Shown here piece after piece: positions 1 through 8,546 of a stretch of DNA of 61,851 bases. The stretch comes from Proteromonas lacertae (Eukaryota; Sar; Bigyra; Opalinata; Proteromonadidae). The notes under the pieces are model-generated. The model ran no database searches and was not told the origin of the DNA. It saw nothing but the letters and a program-made list of their open reading frames with translations. Location: NCBI GenBank assembly GCA_002245135.1, contig NGBS01000038.1, forward strand, positions 1-61,851, read 5' to 3'. The position numbers were made by a program, and so were the translations under genes. Numbering within the stretch: the first letter of the stretch is position 1; every line of letters starts with the position of its first letter.

Positions 1-471
1 CCTATCTTAAGGGATAGAGGAATCGTCTATGACAATTACAAGGACACTGGCAAGTTGAACTTATTGAAATGTGAAGAGAACAAGAATGGTAAGCTTTATA
101 CAATCACTCAGTTCGTCGGGATTAAGCCAAAGATGTATGCTTACGAGAAGAGTGAAGCTTCTTCCGTCTACGTGGAATGTGATAGCCGTGCAAAGGGACT
201 CAATAAAGCCTTAAGAGAACAGAAGAACTTTGACGTCTACTTCAAGACTCTCTTCAACATGCTACCCATGGAGGATATGAATTGTAAGACCAGGAACTTC
301 CGTGTCCTCGATCAGCACATCTACACCGTAGAGACCACCAAGAGAGTCTTCACTCCCTTTGATGATAAGAGGTACTTTATCGATCACATTAGAACATTGC
401 CTTATGGGCACTACTCAATACTACCGAAGGATCAAGAGGATGATGATAATGATTTCAATGAGTTGTGGTGA
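1..471 (+). CDS. Polinton-type DNA polymerase B, C-terminal fragment
   Basis: The frame is open from the first base of the window and ends at a stop at 469-471. The protein contains a VGIKPKMYAYE block followed by a basic RAKGLNKAL segment, then QHIYT, a DDKRYFIDH block and LPYGHYSI near the end. These match the order seen at the C-terminus of Polinton/Maverick and adenovirus-like type B polymerases. It would replicate the element by protein priming. The catalytic motifs lie upstream, outside the window. A second, more decayed piece with the same KMYAYEK motif occurs near 44.2 kb. Treated as part of a virus-like fossil. Confidence 0.65.
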   Translation, partial: PILRDRGIVYDNYKDTGKLNLLKCEENKNGKLYTITQFVGIKPKMYAYEKSEASSVYVECDSRAKGLNKALREQKNFDVYFKTLFNMLPMEDMNCKTRNFRVLDQHIYTVETTKRVFTPFDDKRYFIDHIRTLPYGHYSILPKDQEDDDNDFNELW

Positions 472-566
472 GATCAGTAACACGCATAAGCTCATAGCTT
501 TTAATATTAACGTGTGTTTAGGGTACTTGTAAAGTCACCGGAGTAAGAATCATCGGAGATAGCTAG

Positions 567-1025
567 TTGGTCTTTTCCTTGTCATTCAAAGAGCTACTTA
601 CAATCACCCGCAATTACTTATCAATGGAAGCCATCGGTAACAACTTACTCCAGACCATAGATTGCCCAAGTGATAACAACTACCCGAAGTTACCATCAGA
701 GAATGAAAGGCTAGTGTTAGAGATGTGGATGAACAGGGCCGAGCAGATCTATCATTCCCTGGTCAGTGGAGAAGCACGTATACTCTACGATGAAGCAATC
801 TCTCGTTATTGTAAAGACGAGATCATCAGTAGTAGCTTCGGAAAGGCTTACAACCTCTTGGACACTTGCGAGAAGATTAACATGGAGAGTTGTCTTGGAC
901 AAGATGCAACGATAAGAGACTTAAGGCATCGACTCAATGACCTGGAGTTGGAGTATGCAATGGATCGATTACAGATAGATGAAGAAGTTGATCTCAAGTG
1001 TCACGAGGTACTCATCTTACCATAA
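567..1025 (+). CDS. Small hypothetical protein of the Polinton-type element
   Basis: I do not recognise this protein. The frame is open from 567, where only a TTG is available; the first ATG is at 624, giving about 133 residues. The product is charged and probably helical, with a C-terminal segment rich in Glu, Asp and Leu. It lies about 95 bases after the PolB stop, on the same strand and with the same raised GC content, which places it in the element. No signal peptide, membrane segment or known motif is visible. Confidence 0.4.
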   Translation: MVFSLSFKELLTITRNYLSMEAIGNNLLQTIDCPSDNNYPKLPSENERLVLEMWMNRAEQIYHSLVSGEARILYDEAISRYCKDEIISSSFGKAYNLLDTCEKINMESCLGQDATIRDLRHRLNDLELEYAMDRLQIDEEVDLKCHEVLILP

Positions 1026-1172
1026 CAAGAACTTCCTTGGAGTTGCCATTGTATCGGTAACTAGCTTATAAACATAACCCAGGTACTTTACTTACTTATC
1101 GATGTAGTCTTTGGTGAGGTGCTTAGCAATCATTTATTTTATTCCTTGGAGATAACATTATAAGCAAAGACG

Positions 1173-1580
1173 ATGAAGACGACTTATATCCTTGGAAGGG
1201 AAGTCACTCAAGATGATGGTCAGAAGATCCTTTATATTGATGCAAGGTTCCCATCGATCAAGGACCTTAGAAGGAATAGCAACTACTATGACGTGAGTCG
1301 TCAATACGATCATCCCGAGGATGAATCCACCGACGATGATAGCTCCAGTGAAGATGACCGATCGATCGACTTAGGAAGTGAAGACACTGACAATGAGCAA
1401 GAGAACGAAGTGTACCTTGTAGGCAATTCAATTAAGAGAAAAGCATCTCTAGGAAGCTACTTGAAGGATAAGAGACGTAGACTTAACAAGAGCAAGGAGT
1501 CTTCCTCTGACGATTCCTCCTCCTTCTCTGAGGAGGATGAGGAATCACCGGAGGAAGACTTTACCGAGGACAATGCTTAA
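1173..1580 (+). CDS. Acidic serine-rich hypothetical protein of the element
   Basis: 135 residues from an ATG at 1173. The N-terminal 50 residues look ordinary; the remainder is dominated by Asp, Glu and Ser with a central basic patch (KRRRLNK) that could act as a nuclear signal. No family is recognised. It follows the two preceding element frames on the same strand. A similar acidic, Ser-rich design occurs in the 248-residue frame at 53.9-54.6 kb, which also lies in a GC-rich block, so the two blocks may come from related elements. Confidence 0.4.
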   Translation: MKTTYILGREVTQDDGQKILYIDARFPSIKDLRRNSNYYDVSRQYDHPEDESTDDDSSSEDDRSIDLGSEDTDNEQENEVYLVGNSIKRKASLGSYLKDKRRRLNKSKESSSDDSSSFSEEDEESPEEDFTEDNA

Positions 1581-1721
1581 CCAACACCCCCAAAGAAGCC
1601 AAAGTAAATGATCTTAAGATAATCAACCTCCGACATTCATTCTCTAGTCTTTGTGAGGGGGGTAGTAGAAAACATAGCTTCATCATCCCGAGATAACCAT
1701 CACTTCTAGATAGCTTCCAGG

Positions 1722-1835
1722 AGTACCCGTAGGAGATCGTCTCACAGATAGGTATAGAAAATAGCTTCCAAGAATCCCCGTAGGGAAGTAGACTCCGTAG
1801 GCAATAGACCCCGTTAGGAGGAATCCCGTAGGAAC
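1722..1835 (+). repeat. Short degenerate repeats containing CCCGTAGG
   Basis: Five spaced, imperfect copies of a CCCGTAGG-type core (variants CCCGTAGGA, CCCCGTAGGG, CTCCGTAGG, CCCCGTTAGG, CCCGTAGGA) occur in about 115 bases between the last element frame and the terminal palindrome. No coding frame covers them. Position suggests a sub-terminal repeat of the virus-like element. Confidence 0.4.
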
Positions 1836-1841
1836 CTTACG

Positions 1842-2044
1842 TAAATGGGACCCTGGGACATTGTCACAGAGTTCTAACGAGTGTTCTAGGAGTCCGTCCC
1901 CTTCTAGATTCAGAGTTGACCTTTACGGGAGCTTCATCGATTGCATCGATGAAGATCCCGTAAAAGTCAACTCTGAATCTAGAAAGGGACGGACCCCTAG
2001 AAAACTCGTTAGGACTCTGTGACAATGTCCCAGGGTCCCATTTA
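1842..2044. repeat. 203-base near-perfect palindrome at the element edge
   Basis: Base 1842 pairs with 2044, and pairing stays in register to the centre at 1943, where an inner stem (1932-1940 with 1946-1954) surrounds a few unpaired bases. Only scattered mismatches were seen. The arms are GC-richer than the flank, like the element to the left. It sits exactly where composition changes from GC-rich to AT-rich. It may be the terminal structure of the virus-like element, or two inverted copies of its end joined together. Confidence 0.7.
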
Positions 2045-2055
2045 TATACTATATA

Positions 2056-3654
2056 GAAATTGATGTGTAAATGATATATTGTGGTGAATATAAGTGTATA
2101 ATACTGAAGTATGGTGTTAATTTTATTTATATGGACAAAATAGATGAGGAAAGAGACAGATTTCAAATCCTTTTCAGAGTGGAACAACCTGATGGTGTTA
2201 TAAAGATGTAGAAAATAGTATAAATTTAAAAATGATGTGATTGAGCATAATTGTGATGATTTGTATAAATTGTGAATTTGTGTAAGATAAAATGAGTTTA
2301 AAGAAATAAAGATGTGATATTTGATTAATTTGAATGTTATTATTCCGATTATTTATATGATGATGTAAGATAAGTGAATATAGAAAAAGTGATTAACAAT
2401 AGTCTTGATTTGAAAGTTTCAAATATCTTAATATCTAAGAAGATGTAGTAGATTATTTGAGGATGATATTATCTCTAGATTTGTATATATTGAAAAACAA
2501 AAGTTATTATTTGATGAATTATTATTGTGATATTTTTATGTGAAATAGAAGTGTGATAATTTTGTATTTAAATGAAATACTCAATTGAAAGATTAATAGA
2601 AATGGTTATTGTTAATATTATAATATGATTTTATGTTTTATGATGATGGTTAAAAAGGAGGAGAAAGAAGAATAGAATGAAAGAAGTAGTTGATATAAAT
2701 AATCCTTACAGAATTGCCATTGAAATTAGTTTGAATAATATTTAATATAAGTTATGTAAGTGATTAATATATATATGGAAATTTGATTATGATTGGAATA
2801 TTTTATATTTATAATAGAGAATGATGAGAGAAAAGTTTTATATTTTATTTTATATAATTAATATTTTATGTGTGTTGTATATTTGTATAGAAACAATTAA
2901 TCTTTCATTATTCTTCTATTACAACATTTTTACATCTTACACACAAGAAAACAATACTAACAAATATACAATGAAGGTTTAATAGAGTTTTATTTAATTA
3001 ATTGTTTAAAATGTAAATATATATATATTCTAACTATTTTTTCTTTCTCCTCCTTTTTAACCATCATCATAAAACATAAAATCATATTATAATATTAACA
3101 ATAACCATTTCTATTAATCTTTCAATTGAGTATTTCATTTAAATACAAAATTATCACACTTCTATTTCACATAAAAATATCACAATAATAATTCATCAAA
3201 TAATAACTTTTGTTTTTCAATATATACAAATCTAGAGATAATATCATCCTCAAATAATCTACTACATCTTCTTAGATATTAAGATATTTGAAACTTTCAA
3301 ATCAAGACTATTGTTAATCACTTTTTCTATATTCACTTATCTTACATCATCATATAAATAATCGGAATAATAACATTCAAATTAATCAAATATCACATCT
3401 TTATTTCTTTAAACTCATTTTATCTTACACAAATTCACAATTTATACAAATCATCACAATTATGCTCAATCACATCATTTTTAAATTTATACTATTTTCT
3501 ACATCTTTATAACACCATCAGGTTGTTCCACTCTGAAAAGGATTTGAAATCTGTCTCTTTCCTCATCTATTTTGTCCATATAAATAAAATTAACACCATA
3601 CTTCAGTATTATACACTTATATTCACCACAATATATCATTTACACATCAATTTC
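2056..3654. repeat. Long inverted repeat, two 614-base arms around a 371-base centre
   Basis: The left arm 2056-2669 is the reverse complement of the right arm 3041-3654. Register is constant from end to end (paired positions sum to 5710), so there is no net gap, and I saw no obvious mismatches. The centre 2670-3040 is AT-rich, with no coding frame. No transposase frame is present in the arms, which carry stops in all frames. The structure resembles a foldback element or a recent palindromic duplication; an assembly artefact is also possible. It begins only 11 bases after the 203-base palindrome. Confidence 0.85.
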
Positions 3655-3873
3655 ACAAAAATACTTTTATATTTATAAATATTTAGCCGTTTCTTTCATC
3701 ATTTTTCATTTTTTCTCTTTAAATCATCATTAAGCATAGATAATAATATAATAACATGAATTGATATATAGTATATTTTCTTTTAATATAACATTATTAG
3801 AATGACATTAATTGTTTATAAGAAAATATAAAAGAGAGAGTGATATATAAGAAAAAGATTGAAATAATAATCA

Positions 3874-3989
3874 GAATCGTTCATATCTACAATAAAGCAC
3901 CGCATCCCATCAGAACTGCGAAGTTAAGATTGTACGAGCTATGATAGTAGTACAGTGGGGGACTCTGTGCGAAGTCATAGTAACGATTC
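3874..3989 (+). rRNA. 5S ribosomal RNA
   Basis: A 116-base gene. The 5' end (GAATCGTT) pairs with the 3' end (AACGATTC). The universally conserved interior CATCCCATCAGAACTGCGAAG and AAGTTAAG, then GTAGTAC and GAAGTC, are in the usual order and spacing of eukaryotic 5S rRNA, and contain the internal A-box/C-box promoter used by RNA polymerase III with TFIIIA. A T-rich stretch starting at 3990 is a typical Pol III terminator. Only one copy is seen in the window. Confidence 0.95.
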
Positions 3990-4000
3990 TTTTTATTCTT
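3990..4000 (+). terminator. Pol III T-run terminator of the 5S gene
   Basis: Directly after the 3' end of the 5S gene the + strand reads TTTTTATTCTTTT with a run of five T, the usual RNA polymerase III stop signal. Confidence 0.6.
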
Positions 4001-4400
4001 TTCGCTTTTTTCTTTTTTCTTTCTTTTTATTATGATGTAGAACAGGTATAGAAACAATAAAATAACACTAATAAATAGAATCAAACTCAATCGAAAATTA
4101 AATTGCATAGATACATTTAAAGAAGGTTAATATCAATTAACATTTTTGAACAAGTAACTCGTCTAAATCCAATAAATCCCATTATTACTACATTACGCAG
4201 GCTATTTGATATTAGATTCTTAATGAAGAATTGCTTATTAGTATTGTATTTAAATAGAGAAAATAGATATGAAGAAGAGAATAATGACGATATAAAAGAA
4301 TATTATTCTAAGTTTTATAGTTTGAGATAGTATATTTGGTATAAAAATATTCTAATAACAAAACGAGTTAATAATAATAATAATAAAAATTCAATAGAAT
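4001..4400. other. Non-coding AT-rich spacer
   Basis: Between the 5S gene and the end of the polycystin-1-like gene. T-rich then A-rich sequence without a convincing frame, tRNA or repeat. It includes the 3' flank of the minus-strand gene. Confidence 0.5.
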
Positions 4401-7400
4401 CTAGAATAGAGATCCTATTGTTGTTGAAGCTACTGTTGATAATAGAATCATTGATGGTTCTTGAATTATTATATCAATTATCATCGAAATTGTTGAACTC
4501 AATATCCACTCTCTTGATTGATCACCACTGAATTTTACTCCATATAATAAATTAATATAAACCATTATTAGAATATATAAAAACACAAATGAATTTGCTA
4601 GAATAATTAATCCAGCTCTTATTCTTCTTTGCCTTTTCCAGTGTAAATATTCAATCTTTCTTTTATAATATACTTTTGCCACTCTTTGTTTCAATATACA
4701 CTTTATCTTATCAACGGATTCTTTTGATATTGAATCATCTTTGTATTTCTTTGTTAATTCTTCAAATTCTAAATCAACTTCGATAACATTAAAATCCATG
4801 AATGAAAATCTAACTAAACAAACTAATTTCAAAAGCAACAATACTAAACTAATAACAAAATATATCATCCATAATGGACAATATTCTTTGAATTTATCTA
4901 CTAATAATGATTGACAACCTATATGGTTATCACCTAAAGCCATTATCTTTGGAGCTGTACAATCTGTTGTATTATAATCATCGATTCCTTTATAACCACA
5001 ACATTCTAAACTACTTTCTATATATTCATTTAAATCTTTCATTACTCCTCCATTATAACAACTCTTCCAGATTGAATAAACTGTTGCAGAATCATTCATA
5101 TAAAGAATATATAAGACTAATAAAGCAACAAAGAATAACAATATTATTATATTCACTATTATCAGAATGAATAAGAATTTTCGTTTTCTTTCATTTGTTA
5201 TTATTATACTTGAGATTGTTTCAGCTATGAATATCACATATATACAGAATAAAGCGATTATTATATATCCAGGTGGTAAAATTATTATAAATGATATGAA
5301 GAAACATCCACTTATTCCATCAAATATTAAATCTAATAATGCTGAATATAATCGACTTCTTCTCTTTTTTATTGTTTTCATTGATCTTTTCAATTTATTA
5401 AAAATTACTTTCAATGAAGAAACTGCTTTTCTTGCTGATTTTTTTGAACTATAACCATTCGCATATTTATATACATATGGAATTAATAAAGAAGCAGGTA
5501 ACATAGACAAACATGAGATTATTGAAGTCATTGCTAATTGAGAAATATTTTCGGCATCATTTCCAAAGAATAATGCACTCACTGCTGTTGATGTTAATAC
5601 TTGAGCTGTTAAACATAAAATTCTTTGACTTCGATTTATCACTATCAGATTTTCAGTTGGACCTAGTTGGGGAGATAACCAACTATGTTCTTCAATTAAT
5701 ACATAACAATATTTCTCTAATAATGATTTATGTTTCTTCTCTATTGTTATAATATCTGTTTCTTTTTCATCTAATCTTCCTGTCTTTCGATAATAATTAC
5801 TTTTTAAATCTTCTAATTCAGTTATTTCATTATAATCTTTGTATTTTGTATAAATCCAAGCAATTAAACATATCAGTACTACACTTCCCAAGATTATTGG
5901 AACTATCATATTATCTTTATTATAATTTACTAATAGTTTCGAATCCATGACTGGATTTACAAAATTCAATTTGGGAAATATTGATGATTTTCGAGTTGAG
6001 AAATCACTTAGATGAATTGAAGCACATAATACATATTTATTTCCTCTTTCGTCATCAATTATTCCCATCACTATTAATCCTTTTGAATTCAATTCACCAT
6101 CTACATAATAACGACATTCTACATGTTTCAAATCAGTATTATCATTCAATCTTTGAATGAAATATATTGGATTTTCGATACTTCTTTCTATCTCCACTTC
6201 TCCATCTTTATTCATTACTGTGATCGATGTGACGCCAGCTGTTCTATTATTTATAGATAAATCATCTTCATTTGGATTATCTAACCAATCAATTATTGAT
6301 ATTTCATTTGCTTCTTCTCCATTTCCTAATATATAATTTGGTAGTTTTATATTTTCTTCCATTTCATCAAAATCGATTGTTCCATCATATTTGATTGATT
6401 TTAAATTGAAAGAATTTGTTTTTACTTTTAATGGAAATATTGTTTTATCTTGATTCAAATGAATTTTACTTATATCATTTAATAATTCGGGTAATTCTTT
6501 TCCAATCATTGATGATGATGATGATGTTGTTGTTGATTGAAGATTTCTATAAGTTTCTTCTTTTCGATCTTTCCATTCATCTTTCAATAATAATGAAGAT
6601 GCTTTTATATAATTTGTTAAAGATTCATAAGATATATCTGATGAATAATTCTCTTTCAATGAATTGATTGTAGATTTGATTATTGAAATTGTTGCTGATT
6701 TATTCTCGATTGAAAATTGATCTGGTGGATTTATCACTGATAATAATATTGATGATTGTTGATCAATTGCATCATATGTCAATACATTCTTATTTGATGA
6801 TTCGATTAGATTTATCAATAAGATCTTATTCAGATTTAATCGAATTTCATATTCTTTATCACTATATTCACATTTTTCACCAGCATAACCTTCAAAACAT
6901 TTACATTTACTATGACAATTTGGTTCATATTCTTTACATTCTTCTCGACTTAAAATACAGTCTCCTTGATTACTACATTTGACTCCAACTATTGTTCTAT
7001 TTCTTGATAAATATTCTCCAGGACATAGTTTTCTTACTGATTCACAGATTATATAACATTCTTTTATATCTACACTTTCACCAATACATCCTAATCCATT
7101 TCCAGATGGTTTGGGATTTGTACAATTTCGACTTCTTTTTGAAATTCCATATTTTCTTCTTCCATCATATATTTCACATGATGAACTACAATTACTCCAA
7201 TCACTCCATTTACTCCAACCACCATCAACATCTTCACATTCAACTCCATCTTCACCAAAACAAGTTTCATATTCCATTTCCATATTACATTCTCTTCCTC
7301 CATTTTCTGGTTTGGGATTATTACATTCTCGCCATTTCGCTTTTAAACCTAATCCACATTGATGATCACATTCTCCATAACTATAGCTCAAACTCAAGCC

Positions 7401-8546
7401 ACCATCAATCGCTATTCGATTCTCACATAACTCACCAAAGAATCCTTCCAAACATTGACAATGACCATTTAAACATTCTGCACCATTTTCACATTCAATA
7501 TTTGAACATTCTTTCTCTTTCATTTGAGAAGATATTCCTTCAATGATTGAATATAAATAATCGTAATATTTCTCATTTCTCAATTCTTCTGTTATATTGT
7601 TCAATTCATCAGTTATATTTGCTAAATCATCTACTTGTAATGGAGGTGAATATATTTGTAATTCTTCACCATTCTTATCTAATGTTGTATTGGCTGTTTT
7701 TACATATTTATCTTTAACAAATACAATTGGAGTGAGAGTATAATTATATTGTTTAGATCCTAATGGTAGTGGTCCAAAATAGTAATTAGCTAATCCAAAC
7801 ACAGCTTGTAAATAATATGTTGAATTATCCACAATTATACCAAACCTATAAGTAAATGTTTCTGCTCTTTTCCATCCTATGGTTGATATTAATATATTTT
7901 CACCTAATTCATATTCAGTTGATGATGAATATAAATAACCATATAATGGACCTTCATTAATGGTAAATTGGTATGTTGATTCCACTGTAACATCATTACT
8001 ACTAGTAGCTATTAATTTGATAATATGAGTAATTTTTCTATATAATCCTTCACTGTTAACTAATATTTTACTATCATTTGTTCTACCTATAAATGGATTG
8101 ATTCTTTCATCATTTGAATATATCCACTGGTATTTCATATTATTATCATTAATTGAAGTTATACTAATTAATTTAAACATATCATCTGGATTGTACATTG
8201 TAGAATTTGTTTTGGGATTTTCAATTGACAGATAAAATGGTAATTCTATAACCTCTCTAATATAAGTGTTTGATAAATGAAGTGTAGCGCCATCTGAAAC
8301 ATTTACTTGTAACAGGTATTCTCCAATATCTAATTTGTCTGCTGGTATTTCAATTTTTGGACTAGTTACATCTGATATTAAATATCCACAATAATCATAC
8401 TTATTAAAAACACATCTCCATTTGAATTGATATTGTTGTACTGTATTTATATCAGATAAATCAATCGATATTCCTTCCGTTTTGTTTTGCCTTAAATAAT
8501 CATAGTAACCATCTGCTACCTGAGATTGAGATAGTTGAATTAATAT
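4401..8546 (-). CDS. Polycystin-1-like receptor/channel subunit, membrane half
   Basis: The frame runs from 8546 to a stop at 4401. In order: beta-rich extracellular part; EGF-like domain (about 7410-7520, C-rich, ending CLEGFFGELCE); two thrombospondin type-1-like repeats (7020-7400; GGWSKWSDWSNCSSSC); a second EGF-like domain; a long linker; a degenerate GPS/GAIN-like site with Cys and IHLSDF; a membrane segment (NMIVPIILGSVVLICLIAW); then a soluble segment and about eight further membrane segments. After the first segment, the block HSWLSPQL...RSQRILCL...SALFFG resembles the start of the polycystin-1 channel domain, and REWILSSTISMIIDIIIQEP near the end matches the conserved W...Q-P motif of that family. 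The PLAT domain normally found after the first segment is not visible. A large loop with ECCGYK and further Cys resembles a tetraspanin loop. The upstream frame (8540-11413) probably belongs to the same gene. Confidence 0.65.
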   Translation of the reverse strand: MLIQLSQSQVADGYYDYLRQNKTEGISIDLSDINTVQQYQFKWRCVFNKYDYCGYLISDVTSPKIEIPADKLDIGEYLLQVNVSDGATLHLSNTYIREVIELPFYLSIENPKTNSTMYNPDDMFKLISITSINDNNMKYQWIYSNDERINPFIGRTNDSKILVNSEGLYRKITHIIKLIATSSNDVTVESTYQFTINEGPLYGYLYSSSTEYELGENILISTIGWKRAETFTYRFGIIVDNSTYYLQAVFGLANYYFGPLPLGSKQYNYTLTPIVFVKDKYVKTANTTLDKNGEELQIYSPPLQVDDLANITDELNNITEELRNEKYYDYLYSIIEGISSQMKEKECSNIECENGAECLNGHCQCLEGFFGELCENRIAIDGGLSLSYSYGECDHQCGLGLKAKWRECNNPKPENGGRECNMEMEYETCFGEDGVECEDVDGGWSKWSDWSNCSSSCEIYDGRRKYGISKRSRNCTNPKPSGNGLGCIGESVDIKECYIICESVRKLCPGEYLSRNRTIVGVKCSNQGDCILSREECKEYEPNCHSKCKCFEGYAGEKCEYSDKEYEIRLNLNKILLINLIESSNKNVLTYDAIDQQSSILLSVINPPDQFSIENKSATISIIKSTINSLKENYSSDISYESLTNYIKASSLLLKDEWKDRKEETYRNLQSTTTSSSSSMIGKELPELLNDISKIHLNQDKTIFPLKVKTNSFNLKSIKYDGTIDFDEMEENIKLPNYILGNGEEANEISIIDWLDNPNEDDLSINNRTAGVTSITVMNKDGEVEIERSIENPIYFIQRLNDNTDLKHVECRYYVDGELNSKGLIVMGIIDDERGNKYVLCASIHLSDFSTRKSSIFPKLNFVNPVMDSKLLVNYNKDNMIVPIILGSVVLICLIAWIYTKYKDYNEITELEDLKSNYYRKTGRLDEKETDIITIEKKHKSLLEKYCYVLIEEHSWLSPQLGPTENLIVINRSQRILCLTAQVLTSTAVSALFFGNDAENISQLAMTSIISCLSMLPASLLIPYVYKYANGYSSKKSARKAVSSLKVIFNKLKRSMKTIKKRRSRLYSALLDLIFDGISGCFFISFIIILPPGYIIIALFCIYVIFIAETISSIIITNERKRKFLFILIIVNIIILLFFVALLVLYILYMNDSATVYSIWKSCYNGGVMKDLNEYIESSLECCGYKGIDDYNTTDCTAPKIMALGDNHIGCQSLLVDKFKEYCPLWMIYFVISLVLLLLKLVCLVRFSFMDFNVIEVDLEFEELTKKYKDDSISKESVDKIKCILKQRVAKVYYKRKIEYLHWKRQRRIRAGLIILANSFVFLYILIMVYINLLYGVKFSGDQSREWILSSTISMIIDIIIQEPSMILLSTVASTTIGSLF

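Larger units (their letters stand above)
1..2044 (+). mobile_element. Right-hand part of a Polinton-type virus-like element (fossil)
   Basis: A block visibly richer in G and C than the host DNA to its right. It holds the C-terminal part of a protein-primed type DNA polymerase B, two further small frames on the same strand, a repeat-rich non-coding stretch and a terminal palindrome. Polinton/Maverick elements and related virus-like elements carry such a PolB. The left part lies outside the window. Composition and the long surviving frames suggest a fairly recent insertion. I see no capsid or packaging gene in the visible part, so the element is at best partial here. The family assignment rests on the PolB piece; the rest is placed by composition and adjacency. 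Confidence 0.6.

Noticed and set aside
1864-2187. 107-codon minus-strand frame across the palindrome
   Set aside because: It runs through a palindrome and into the inverted repeat; composition is not coding-like and the frame is a by-product of symmetry.
7091-7546. Several 60-180-codon frames on the plus strand opposite the polycystin-1-like gene
   Set aside because: They are His/Leu/Ile-rich shadows of a real minus-strand gene with clear EGF and TSP1 cysteines.
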